Below are positions 18,525 through 26,334 of a DNA stretch of 37,234 nucleotides, one piece after another. The DNA is taken from NCBI RefSeq assembly GCF_008123515.1, contig NZ_VSSR01000110.1, positions 1 to 37,234 on the forward strand. Reading direction: 5' to 3'. A program made the translations under genes and the position numbers. Positions within the stretch are counted from its first letter, which is position 1. Every line of letters starts with the position of its first letter. Source of the stretch: Bradyrhizobium cytisi (GTDB lineage: Bacteria > Pseudomonadota > Alphaproteobacteria > Rhizobiales > Xanthobacteraceae). The notes beneath the pieces are model-generated. The model was not told the origin of the DNA. It searched no databases and saw nothing but the letters and a program-made list of their open reading frames with translations.

Positions 18525-18743
18525 AAAGGCTAATATATATCGTGCTCCGATATGTTTTCACGACATAATTTTCGTCGTTCGACCAAAGACGAAATTGACA
18601 GAAGGCGTTCACAAGCAATGCTTATGGCCAAGAGCTACACGCGGATGTGACGTGCCCGGCGCAGGCAGGCCTATGAGGCCGGCTTGCCGCCGGACAAGTC
18701 GTGTTTTGCCTGCAAACAAGAACGATGTTCGGAGGAAACGACC
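18525..18743. promoter_or_regulatory. AT-rich divergent control region with small inverted repeats
   Basis: This gap separates the alpha-CTD-like gene from the transporter genes and is visibly richer in A and T than its surroundings. ATATCG (18537-18542) and CGATAT (18548-18553) form one inverted repeat. TTTCGTC (18570-18576) and GACGAAA (18588-18594) form another. A perfect -35 box TTGACA lies at 18595-18600, though the best -10 candidate, GCTTAT at 18620-18625, is weak and 19 bases away. The inverted repeats could be MarR operators; this is inference. Confidence 0.45.
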
Positions 18744-20078
18744 ATGACTGACGATCTCATCCGCCGCGGCCTTTCGCGCCGTGGCCTGCTCCAGACCACA
18801 GCGGGCCTGATCGGCGGCACGGTGCTGCCGGCGATGCCGGCCTTTGCCGAGGACAAGCCGGCGATCGGCTCCTATCCGGCGGGCGTGTCGGGTTCCACGG
18901 CCTTCATCGGAATTTCCGTGCCGCGCACCGGGACCTACGCCGTGCAGGGCGAGGACGAGCTCAAGGGCTATCAGCTCGCGATCGAGCACATCAATGAAGG
19001 CCATGAGCTGATCAAGAAGATCTCGCCCAAGACCAGCAAGGGCGTGCTCGGCAAGGAGCTGAAGTTCGGCGTCGCGGATTCTGCGGCCAAGCCAAACGAA
19101 GCGGTGCAGGCGCAGCAGCGCTTCATCAGCGAGAACAAGGCGATCATGATCACCGGCGGCACGTCGAGCGCCGTTGCGGTCGCGCTGAACAAGCTCGCCC
19201 AGCGCGAGCATGTGATCTTCGTGTGCGGCATTTCCGGCTCGAACGACACGACCGGCAAGGATTGCGTTCGCTATGGTTTTCGCCAGAATTTCTTCGGCCA
19301 GACCGCTGCTGCCGCGATCGGACCGGTGATGGTGAAAGAGTTCGGCAAGGGCAAGAAGGCCGCGTATCTCACGCCGGACTACACCTACGGCCACACCGTC
19401 ACCAAATCGATGCAGGACTTCCTGGCGAGCGCCGGCTGGACCACCGTGACCAACCAGGTCGCGCCGCTCGGCGCGCCCGATTATTCCTCGTATCTGCTCA
19501 ACGTCGCGAACTCCGGCGCCGACGTCCTGATCAACGTCAACTGGGGTCATGACGCGGTGCTCTCGACCCAGCAGGCCAAGCAGTTCGGCGTGCTCGACAA
19601 GATGAAGCTGGTGGTCCCCTACCAGGTGCCGTTCATCGCGCGTGAAACCGGCGGCCTGATGCAAGGCGTCTACGCCGCGACCGATTATTGGTGGACGATC
19701 GAAGACAAGTTCCCGCTGGCCAGGATGTTCAACGAGGCCTTCGAGAAGAAGTACGGCTACAAGCCAGAATGGGGCGCCGAGAACTCCTATGTCAGCTTCG
19801 CTCACTGGGCCCGCATGTGCGAGGAAGCCGGCAGCTTCAATCCGCCCGACGTGATCAAGGCCTATGAGAAGGGCGAGACGATCCCCTCCCTCGTCGGCGA
19901 CGTGCATTACCGCCCCGAGGATCACCAGTGCATTCGCCCGGTGATCATCGTCAAGGGCAAGCAGCAGAAGGACATGAAAAACAAGGAAGACTGGTACGAC
20001 GTCGTCGAGATCGTCCCGGGTGAGGGCCTGATGCAGAAGCCGGACGCATTCGGCTGCCATCTCGGCGACTACACCTGA
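18744..20078 (+). CDS. ABC transporter substrate-binding protein, branched-chain amino acid type (Tat signal)
   Basis: This 444-residue periplasmic binding protein belongs to the LivJ/Peripla_BP_6 group. The N-terminus carries a twin-arginine-type signal, SRRGLLQTTAGLIGG, ending near PAFA at residues 33-36. The mature part has GISVPRTGTYAVQG, ELKGYQLAIEHINEG, PNEAVQAQQRFISE and ITGGTSSAV, the usual ligand-cleft segments. A strong GGAGG site lies 8 bases upstream of the ATG at 18744. It opens a four-gene transporter operon. Members of this family bind amino acids, amides, urea or aromatic acids; the sequence does not tell which. Confidence 0.93.
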   Translation: MTDDLIRRGLSRRGLLQTTAGLIGGTVLPAMPAFAEDKPAIGSYPAGVSGSTAFIGISVPRTGTYAVQGEDELKGYQLAIEHINEGHELIKKISPKTSKGVLGKELKFGVADSAAKPNEAVQAQQRFISENKAIMITGGTSSAVAVALNKLAQREHVIFVCGISGSNDTTGKDCVRYGFRQNFFGQTAAAAIGPVMVKEFGKGKKAAYLTPDYTYGHTVTKSMQDFLASAGWTTVTNQVAPLGAPDYSSYLLNVANSGADVLINVNWGHDAVLSTQQAKQFGVLDKMKLVVPYQVPFIARETGGLMQGVYAATDYWWTIEDKFPLARMFNEAFEKKYGYKPEWGAENSYVSFAHWARMCEEAGSFNPPDVIKAYEKGETIPSLVGDVHYRPEDHQCIRPVIIVKGKQQKDMKNKEDWYDVVEIVPGEGLMQKPDAFGCHLGDYT

Positions 20079-20094
20079 TCCCGAGCTAACCCCT

Positions 20095-20138
20095 GTGACG
20101 CCGTGGGCCGCCTCTGGACCTGCGGCGTCACCTTTTTT
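20095..20138 (+). terminator. Intrinsic terminator or attenuator between binding-protein gene and livH-type gene
   Basis: GTGACGCCG (20095-20103) and CGGCGTCAC (20123-20131) form a perfect 9 bp stem with a 19-base loop, followed by TTTTTT at 20133-20138. It lies inside the operon, 17 bases after the binding-protein stop and 39 bases before the permease start. Partial termination here would give more binding protein than membrane components, a common arrangement in ABC importers. Confidence 0.8.
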
Positions 20139-20176
20139 GACGCATATCTATCGCGCGTCACAACAGCGATCGTTGC

Positions 20177-21052
20177 ATGATTAGTTGGCCCAATCTCGTT
20201 TCGCAGCTTTTCAACGGGCTTGCGCTCGGCGCCTTGCTTGCGCTGATCAGCTCCGGCCTGACCATCATTTACGGCACGCTCGGCGTGCTCAATCTCGCGC
20301 ATGGCGCGATGTTCATGATCGGCGGCTATGCCGGCTTCGTCACCTACCAGTACACGGAATCGTTCATCCTCGCCGTCATCGCGGGCTCGCTGTTCGTGAT
20401 GCTGCTCGGCGTCGTGATGGAACGCGTCATCATCCGCCACTTCTATCATCGCCCGCACGAAGATCAGCTGCTGGTGACCTTCGGGCTCGGCATCTGCTTC
20501 GTCGAACTCGTGCGCCTGATCTTTTCGAGCCAGTCGCAGCTGGTGCCGCCGCCGGCGCTGTTCCAGGGCATCACCAATCTCGGCTTCATGTTCTATCCGA
20601 CCTACCGCCTCGCGGTGGTCGGCATCGTCGCGGTCGCACTGGGCGCGCTGTTCATCATCCTCTACCGCACCCGGCTCGGCATGATCGTGCGCGCCGGCAT
20701 CGAGGATTCGGTGATGGTCGATTCGCTCGGCATCAATGTCTACCGCGTCTTCATGATCGTGTTCGGCATCGGCGCAATGGCCGCGGGCTTCGCCGGCATC
20801 GTCAACGCGCCGGTGGTGTCGCTGACACCGGGCATCGGCGACGACATCCTGGTCCAGACCTTCGTGGTGGTGGTGATCGGCGGCGTCGGCTCGTTCCCCG
20901 GCGCGATCCTCGGCGGCCTGATCGCCGGCGAGATCATCAGTGTCACCTCCATGTTCAACCCCGGTTACGCCTATGTGATGCTGTTTGCGGCGATGACGCT
21001 CGTGCTCGTGGTGCGACCGCATGGTCTGCTCGGCGTCCCGGGCCGCGAGTAA
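20177..21052 (+). CDS. Branched-chain amino acid-type ABC permease, LivH family
   Basis: This 291-residue inner-membrane permease has about eight transmembrane segments and the LivH marks: FNGLALGALLALISSGLTII at the start, YGTLGVLNLAHGAMFMIGGY, and a C-terminal VVVVIGGVGSFPGAILGGL with the EAA-like coupling region. It forms the channel with the permease half of the following fusion protein. The ATG at 20177 fits the first helix. The next gene begins 11 bases after its stop. Confidence 0.95.
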   Translation: MISWPNLVSQLFNGLALGALLALISSGLTIIYGTLGVLNLAHGAMFMIGGYAGFVTYQYTESFILAVIAGSLFVMLLGVVMERVIIRHFYHRPHEDQLLVTFGLGICFVELVRLIFSSQSQLVPPPALFQGITNLGFMFYPTYRLAVVGIVAVALGALFIILYRTRLGMIVRAGIEDSVMVDSLGINVYRVFMIVFGIGAMAAGFAGIVNAPVVSLTPGIGDDILVQTFVVVVIGGVGSFPGAILGGLIAGEIISVTSMFNPGYAYVMLFAAMTLVLVVRPHGLLGVPGRE

Positions 21053-21063
21053 GTGATCCGCTG

Positions 21064-22896
21064 ATGCTCAAGCAACGCCCGTTCCTGATCGAGACATTGA
21101 CGGCCGTCGGCCTGATCGTGGCTCCCTTCGTGCTGCCTCATCTCGGCTTTGCGCCGAACACGGTGAACCGGATCCTGGTCTGGGGCCTGTTCGGCCTCGG
21201 CTTCGACATCCTGTTCGGCTTCACCGGGCTGCTGTCGTTCGGACAGTCCGCCTTTTACGGCACCGGCGGCTTCGTTGCCGCTTACCTCCTGACCCGCGCC
21301 GGCTTCAGCAACGTGCTCGGCGCGCTGGTCATCGGCATGATCGCGGCGGCGGCGACCGGCTATCTGATCGGCCTGATTGCGCTGCGCCGCACCGGCATCT
21401 ACTTCGCCATGATCACGGTGGCGATCGCGGAAGTGTTCTTCTTCGTCGAGTTCAATCCGCTCTCGGATTTCACCGGCGGCGAGAACGGCCTGCCGGGCGT
21501 GCCGGCCCCGAGCTTCAATCTCGGCTTCACCACCATCCACTTCACCGATGGCTGGTCGCTCTATCAGTTCATCGCGCTGTGCTATTTCATCGGCATCATC
21601 ATCGCGCTCAGGATCGTGCGCTCACCGGTCGGCGCGATCCTGAGCGCGATCCGGGACAATCCGCTGCGCGCCAGCGCCGTCGGCCACAACATCCACGGCT
21701 ACAAGCTGACCGCCTTCGTCATCGCCGCCGCTTACGCGGGCTTCGCCGGCGGCCTGCTCGGCGTGCTCCAGGCCTTCATGCCGCCGGACGCTTTCACTTT
21801 CGACACCTCCGGCCAGCTCGTGATGCAGACCGCCATCGGCGGAAGGGGCACGCTGTTCGGTCCGCTGGTCGGCGCAACCGTGTGGCTGTTCCTGCAGGAT
21901 TTCCTCCAGTCCGCGCTCGGCTTGGGAGCGGCCTGGAAGCTCGTGCTCGGCGTCGTGTTCGTGCTGCTGGTCTGCTTCCTGCGCGGCGGCATCATCGGCG
22001 GCCTCGTCGATCTCTACGGCCTCGTGTTCGGCAAGCATAAGCGGACGGAAGCGGAGCCGGATGCTGAAGTCACGCAGCCACCTGCCCCGGCGCCGATGCA
22101 GGCGAGGAAGGTCGAGCATCCCGCCTATTCCGGGCCGATCCTGAAAGCCACCGGTCTCACCAAGCGCTACGGCGGCCTCGTTGCCAACAGCGACATCGAC
22201 TTCAGCGTCAATCAGGGCGAGCTGCGCGGCATCATCGGCCCCAACGGAGCCGGCAAATCCACCTTCTTCAAGATGCTGACCTGCGAGGTCCCGCCGACCT
22301 CGGGTCAGATTGTGTTCGGAGGCCGCGACATCACCGGCTTGAAGGTCACTGAAGTATGCCAGCTCGGATTGACCAAGAGCTATCAGGTCAACCAGCTCTT
22401 CACGGGCCTGACGGTGCGGCAGAACCTGACGATCGCAGCCCTCGCCGAGCTGCGCGGAAAATTCCGACTCGATCTGTTCCGCACACTTTCCGGCGTCAAG
22501 GGCCTGACGGAGCAGGTCGAGCACACGCTCGCTCTGGTGAACCTGACCCGCCGTGCCGACACGCCCGTGTCCGAGCTCGCCTATGGCGAGAAACGCAGGC
22601 TGGAGATCGGCCTTGCGCTCGCAACATCGCCGCGCCTGCTGCTGCTCGACGAGCCGCTCGCCGGCATGAGCCCGCGCGAGCGGGTCGAGACCGTCAAGCT
22701 GCTCAAATCGATCGCGCGTGGCCGCACCATGATCATCATCGATCACGACATGGATTCGCTGTTCGAGCTGGTCGAGCGCGTGACCGTGCTGCAGGAGGGT
22801 CGCGTGCTGGTCTCCGGCACGCCTGAGGAAATCAAGACCAACGCCGCAGTGCAGGAAGCCTATCTCGGCGGCGTGCACGGAGAGATCGCCGCATGA
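21064..22896 (+). CDS. Fused LivM-type permease and LivG-type ATP-binding protein
   Basis: This 610-residue protein joins two transporter subunits. Residues 1 to about 325 are a LivM-type permease, with NRILVWGLFGLGFDILFGFT, GLLSFGQSAFYGTGG and AIRDNPLRASAVGHN. A charged, Pro-rich linker (about 326-356) leads into a LivG-type ATPase. This has Walker A GPNGAGKST at 392-400, signature LAYGEKR at 505-511, Walker B LLLLDE at 525-530 and the switch His561. There is no stop or frameshift in the linker, so the fusion appears genuine. It would pair with LivH and LivF to give a complete importer. The ATG at 21064 starts the first membrane helix. Confidence 0.94.
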   Translation: MLKQRPFLIETLTAVGLIVAPFVLPHLGFAPNTVNRILVWGLFGLGFDILFGFTGLLSFGQSAFYGTGGFVAAYLLTRAGFSNVLGALVIGMIAAAATGYLIGLIALRRTGIYFAMITVAIAEVFFFVEFNPLSDFTGGENGLPGVPAPSFNLGFTTIHFTDGWSLYQFIALCYFIGIIIALRIVRSPVGAILSAIRDNPLRASAVGHNIHGYKLTAFVIAAAYAGFAGGLLGVLQAFMPPDAFTFDTSGQLVMQTAIGGRGTLFGPLVGATVWLFLQDFLQSALGLGAAWKLVLGVVFVLLVCFLRGGIIGGLVDLYGLVFGKHKRTEAEPDAEVTQPPAPAPMQARKVEHPAYSGPILKATGLTKRYGGLVANSDIDFSVNQGELRGIIGPNGAGKSTFFKMLTCEVPPTSGQIVFGGRDITGLKVTEVCQLGLTKSYQVNQLFTGLTVRQNLTIAALAELRGKFRLDLFRTLSGVKGLTEQVEHTLALVNLTRRADTPVSELAYGEKRRLEIGLALATSPRLLLLDEPLAGMSPRERVETVKLLKSIARGRTMIIIDHDMDSLFELVERVTVLQEGRVLVSGTPEEIKTNAAVQEAYLGGVHGEIAA

Positions 22897-23591
22897 GCCT
22901 GATCGAGGTCAAAGGCCTGAACAGCTATTACGGGGATTCCCACATCCTGTTCGACGTCGCCATGCATGTCGAACGTCATGAGGTGGTGGCGCTGCTTGGC
23001 CGCAACGGCGCCGGCAAGAGCACCACGCTGAAAAGCCTGATGGGCGTCGTGACGCCACGCAGCGGCAGCGTGAAGTTCGACGGCACCGATATCGCCGGCC
23101 GCAGGAGCCACAAGATCGCGCAGGCTGGCATGCAGCTCGTGCACGAGGAACGCCGCATCTTCGGCAGCCTGTCGGTGGAGGAGAACATCGTCCTCGCCGG
23201 GATCACCGCCCCGAAACGCTGGCCGCTCGGGCGCATCTACGAGATGTTCCCGCGGCTAAAAGAGCGACGCGGCAACCGCGGCACTGAGCTCTCCGGTGGC
23301 GAGCAGCAGATGCTCGCGATTGCGCGGGCGCTGGTGCGCGATCCCAAGATCGTGCTGCTGGACGAGCCGTTCGAAGGATTGGCGCCCGTCATCGTCCACG
23401 ATCTCGTCAAGGCCTGTCGCGAGCTTGCGGCCGCCGGCCAGACCATCGTGCTGGTCGAGCAGAATCTGGCGGCAACGCTGGCACTGGCGACGCGGATCTA
23501 CATCATCAACAACGGCCATATCGTCCACGAGGGGCCGGCGCAGGAGCTCAAGGCCCAGCCGGAGCTGCTGCAGCGCTATCTCGGCGTCTAG
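22893..23591 (+). CDS. Branched-chain amino acid-type ABC ATP-binding protein, LivF family
   Basis: This 232-residue ATPase powers the importer together with the LivG half of the fusion. Walker A is GRNGAGKST at residues 36-44, the signature is LSGGEQQ at 133-139 and Walker B is LLDEP at 155-159. The LivF-type mark VHEERRIFGSLSVEENI is present. Its ATG overlaps the stop of the fusion gene (ATGA), showing translational coupling. It is the last gene of the operon; the convergent HIT gene ends 11 bases later. Confidence 0.95.
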   Translation: MSLIEVKGLNSYYGDSHILFDVAMHVERHEVVALLGRNGAGKSTTLKSLMGVVTPRSGSVKFDGTDIAGRRSHKIAQAGMQLVHEERRIFGSLSVEENIVLAGITAPKRWPLGRIYEMFPRLKERRGNRGTELSGGEQQMLAIARALVRDPKIVLLDEPFEGLAPVIVHDLVKACRELAAAGQTIVLVEQNLAATLALATRIYIINNGHIVHEGPAQELKAQPELLQRYLGV

Positions 23592-23602
23592 TCAGTCGCT
23601 CA

Positions 23603-24028
23603 TCAGCCACCAATTGCCGCGATCATCCGCTTGGCATGACCGGCGAGCACGGCCATCTCCTCCTTGCGCGTCTGCGCCGGTAGCAGCTCGACGCCAGCCC
23701 AGACCGGCATGACATGCATGTGCAGGTGAAAGACCACCTGCCCGCTGGCCGGCTCGCTGAACTGCTGCAGGATAATCCCTTCCGCGTCGAACGCCTTCAT
23801 CGCCGCAATCGCGATCCGTTTTGCGGTTCGCGCCACCGCGGCGAGATCGTCATCCGCAATGTCGAGAATACCGCGCGCCGGCGCCCTCGGAATGACCAGC
23901 GTGTGCCCCGGCGAGCGCGGCATGATGTCCAGAAAGGCGAAGCTGCGGTCATCCCTGAACACCTCGAAACAGGGAATCTCGCCGCGCAGGATCTTTGCGA
24001 ACACATTCTGATCGTCATAGGCCGTCAT
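23603..24028 (-). CDS. HIT family nucleotide hydrolase / transferase
   Basis: This 141-residue protein carries the histidine triad HLHMHVMP at residues 101-108 and the N-terminal NVFAKILRGEIPCF and FLDIMPRSPGHTLVIPR typical of bacterial Hint proteins. These hydrolyse nucleoside phosphoramidates or dinucleoside polyphosphates. I chose ATG at 24028 (MTAYDDQNVFAKI), where the family starts; the frame is open much further upstream but opposite prmC. It is divergent from prmC and convergent with the livF-type gene. Confidence 0.94.
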   Translation of the reverse strand: MTAYDDQNVFAKILRGEIPCFEVFRDDRSFAFLDIMPRSPGHTLVIPRAPARGILDIADDDLAAVARTAKRIAIAAMKAFDAEGIILQQFSEPASGQVVFHLHMHVMPVWAGVELLPAQTRKEEMAVLAGHAKRMIAAIGG

Positions 24029-24107
24029 GGATGCCCTCCTCGGCTGCGCAGAGCGATCAAACGCGCTGCTTTCCGTTGACGCAAGCAATGCCGCCGATCT
24101 ATCCACG

Positions 24108-25016
24108 ATGCCAGGCAGGATGGCTCCATTGGCGACAGGTTTCGATTCCGGACACAGCATCGAGAGTGCGCGGCGCGCGCTCGTGGCGCGGCTGCAATCG
24201 GCCGGCATCGAAGAGCCGTCTCTCGATGCGCGCCTTCTCGTCGGCGCCGCGCTGGGGCTCGATCTGACCGGCCTGATCGCGCAGGCGGCACGACATCTCA
24301 CACCCGAGGAGGCTGCGCGGCTCGAAGCATATGCGCAGCGAAGGCTTGCACATGAGCCGGTCGCCCGCATTCTCGGCACGCGGGAATTCTGGGGCCTGCC
24401 GTTCCGCCTCTCCGAGGCGACGCTGGTGCCGCGGCCGGACACAGAGACCGTGGTGGAGCTGGCGCTCGAGATTTTTCGCGAACGCACGACCGCGGGACAG
24501 GGCCTACGTATTGCTGATATCGGCACCGGATCGGGCGCGATCCTGCTCGCACTGCTGCACGAGATTCCGGATGCTTTCGGCGTCGGCACCGATCTCAGCC
24601 TCACTGCGCTTGGCACAGCAAAAGGCAATGCCGCCGCCCTCGGCCTTGCCGATCGCGCGGCGTTCGTCGCCTGCTCCTATGCGTCGGCGCTTCATGGCCC
24701 GTTCGATCTGATCGTGTCGAACCCGCCCTATATTCCTGCCGGGGAAATTCCGAAACTGAGCGTCGAGGTGCGCGAGCACGATCCGCATCTGGCACTCGAC
24801 GGCGGAAATGACGGCTATGACGCCTACCGCGCGCTGATTCCGCAGGCGGCCGAACGGCTCGTGCCCGGCGGCACCCTGATCGTCGAAGCCGGACAGGGCC
24901 AGGCCGGCGATATCCAGACCTTGATGGCGGCGGCCGCGTTATCGATCGACACGCCGCCCAAGGCCGACCTGGCGGGCATTCCCAGGGCGGTCTCGGCCCG
25001 AAAAATGCCCCGATAA
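24108..25016 (+). CDS. prmC: Release factor glutamine methyltransferase PrmC
   Basis: PrmC methylates the GGQ glutamine of RF1 and RF2. The protein of about 302 residues has an N-terminal helical domain with SLDARLLVGAALG and REFWGLPFRLSEATLVPRPDT. SAM motif I follows as IADIGTGSGAILLAL, and the catalytic NPPY lies in VSNPPYIPAGEIP. Starts at 24108 (MPGRM) and 24120 (MAPLATG) are both possible; 24027 would overlap the divergent HIT start and is unlikely. Its substrate gene prfA lies 6.8 kb upstream, separated by the transporter block. Confidence 0.95.
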   Translation: MPGRMAPLATGFDSGHSIESARRALVARLQSAGIEEPSLDARLLVGAALGLDLTGLIAQAARHLTPEEAARLEAYAQRRLAHEPVARILGTREFWGLPFRLSEATLVPRPDTETVVELALEIFRERTTAGQGLRIADIGTGSGAILLALLHEIPDAFGVGTDLSLTALGTAKGNAAALGLADRAAFVACSYASALHGPFDLIVSNPPYIPAGEIPKLSVEVREHDPHLALDGGNDGYDAYRALIPQAAERLVPGGTLIVEAGQGQAGDIQTLMAAAALSIDTPPKADLAGIPRAVSARKMPR

Positions 25017-25478
25017 AAGCCGGATTGGGCTCTAAAAAACCTCTTGGAATATCCCCTGGGAACGACTACCTTCAGATCAGCACATCGGTGTCGGCCCCGT
25101 AGACCTACGGGCGAAAGCCGGGCTCTCAGGCGAGAGCTTCACTGATTTAAGGTTCCAAGCCGCAGGTCCTGTTAAGCGCGATGGCCCATTGAGGTACGCT
25201 GCTTTCCGACCGCAACGTGAACGAAAGCCTGATATTGCGCTTGAAGACTTACGCAACAAAGCAGGGCTTGTTTCGGCAAGCGATATGAATGGGTTCGCTG
25301 GCAATGAATGCTGGCGGTGGGGAACGCGTCTTTGTTGAACGCGACGGTCGACGAACATCGGCAGGGTTTAATCCGCTCTTGCGCGCGGTGCGCGTGGGGC
25401 ATGTGAACCGCTGTCATCAGGTCACTCGTGGCAATCAGTAGTGCGTGCAACCTTTAGGGCTGTAATTAAAGGCAGGAC
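25017..25478 (+). other. Long non-coding gap before the DUF4167 gene, possible structured RNA
   Basis: This 462-base stretch is unusually long for the window and less GC-rich than the genes. Two perfect hairpins with four-base loops lie ten bases apart: CCCGTA-GACC-TACGGG at 25096-25111 and GCTCTC-AGGC-GAGAGC at 25122-25137. One plus-strand frame is open from 25036 to a stop at 25336-25338, but it has no start before 25285 and no family resemblance, so I do not call it a gene. It may be a long 5' leader or an independent small RNA. I could not match it to 6S, tmRNA, SRP RNA or RNase P RNA. Confidence 0.5.
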
Positions 25479-26270
25479 ATGAGAAACGGTCAGAACAAGC
25501 AGCGGATGCGCAACCGCAACAATAATAATAACAACAACAACAATAACCGGCGCGGCCAGAACCCGATGACCCGGGTCTACGAATCGAACGGCCCCGACAT
25601 CAAGATCCGCGGCACCGCCTCCCACATCGCCGAGAAATATCTCCAGCTGGCGCGTGACGCGCGCTCCTCCGGCGATCCGGTCGCCGCCGAAAACTACTAC
25701 CAGCATGCCGAGCATTATTTCCGCCTGATCGCGGCGGCGCAGGAACAGTTCCGCCAGAATCAGCAGCCGCGCGGCGACGAGCCCATCAGCACCAGCAGCG
25801 ACGACGGCGAGGACGACGGCGAGAACTTCTCGAATTTCGGCCAGGAGCCAGGCTTTGTTCCGCAGCCGCCGCAGCAGCAACAGCCCTATCAGCGTGACGG
25901 CCAGCGCGATCACAATCGCGACTATCAGCAGCGCGACAATAACCAGCAGCCCTATGTTCGCGACCAGCAGCAGCCGCGCGAGCACCGCGAACGCGACCAT
26001 CGTCCGCAACCGCAATATCAGCAGCACCAGCCGCAACCGCCGAACCAGCCGCAGCCTGTCGTCGCCGACGCCGGCAATGTCGACCGCCTGCCGTCGTTCA
26101 TCACCGGCGCGCAGCCACAGACGAGCGGCACTCCGGGCAGCCTCGAAGGTGGCAATGGCGGCGGTGGCGAGCGTTTCCCGCGGCGGCGCCGCCGGCCGCA
26201 TAATGGCCCGCGCCCCGAGCGCGAGGCAGCTCCGGCCGCCTCCGGCGACGATCTCGCCCCCAGCGAGTAA
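25479..26270 (+). CDS. DUF4167 family protein
   Basis: This 263-residue protein starts with a basic stretch and a run of ten asparagines (residues 14-23, coded by AAC/AAT triplets at 25518-25547). The conserved DUF4167 core follows, with YESNGPDIKIRGTASHIAEK, LARDARSSGDPVAAENYYQH and AEHYFRLI (about 32-90). The rest is low-complexity, rich in Gln, Arg, Asn and Pro, and ends in a basic FPRRRRRPHNGPR segment. The basic, disordered composition suggests RNA binding, but function is unknown. It follows prmC, a neighbour relation I recall in alphaproteobacteria. Confidence 0.92.
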   Translation: MRNGQNKQRMRNRNNNNNNNNNNRRGQNPMTRVYESNGPDIKIRGTASHIAEKYLQLARDARSSGDPVAAENYYQHAEHYFRLIAAAQEQFRQNQQPRGDEPISTSSDDGEDDGENFSNFGQEPGFVPQPPQQQQPYQRDGQRDHNRDYQQRDNNQQPYVRDQQQPREHRERDHRPQPQYQQHQPQPPNQPQPVVADAGNVDRLPSFITGAQPQTSGTPGSLEGGNGGGGERFPRRRRRPHNGPRPEREAAPAASGDDLAPSE

Positions 26271-26302
26271 GCCGGAACGCTTGTCCTGATTTTATGAACT
26301 GC

Positions 26303-26334
26303 ATCGTCCCGGCCTGGCCGGGACGATTTGTTTT
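26303..26334. terminator. Bidirectional terminator between DUF4167 and a methyltransferase gene
   Basis: ATCGTCCCGGC (26303-26313) and GCCGGGACGAT (26317-26327) form a perfect 11 bp stem with a 3-base loop, followed by TTGTTTT on the plus strand. The convergent methyltransferase gene ends at 26334. The position and T-rich tail fit a terminator for the DUF4167 message. Confidence 0.7.

Noticed and set aside
18609..20060. A 483-codon minus-strand frame opposite the binding-protein gene.
   Set aside because: It is antisense to a well-supported gene with a ribosome site and signal peptide; no family marks are visible.
25036..25338. A 100-codon open frame in the gap before the DUF4167 gene.
   Set aside because: It has no start codon before 25285, no ribosome site, unusual codon use for this genome and no family resemblance. 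It is better treated as non-coding.
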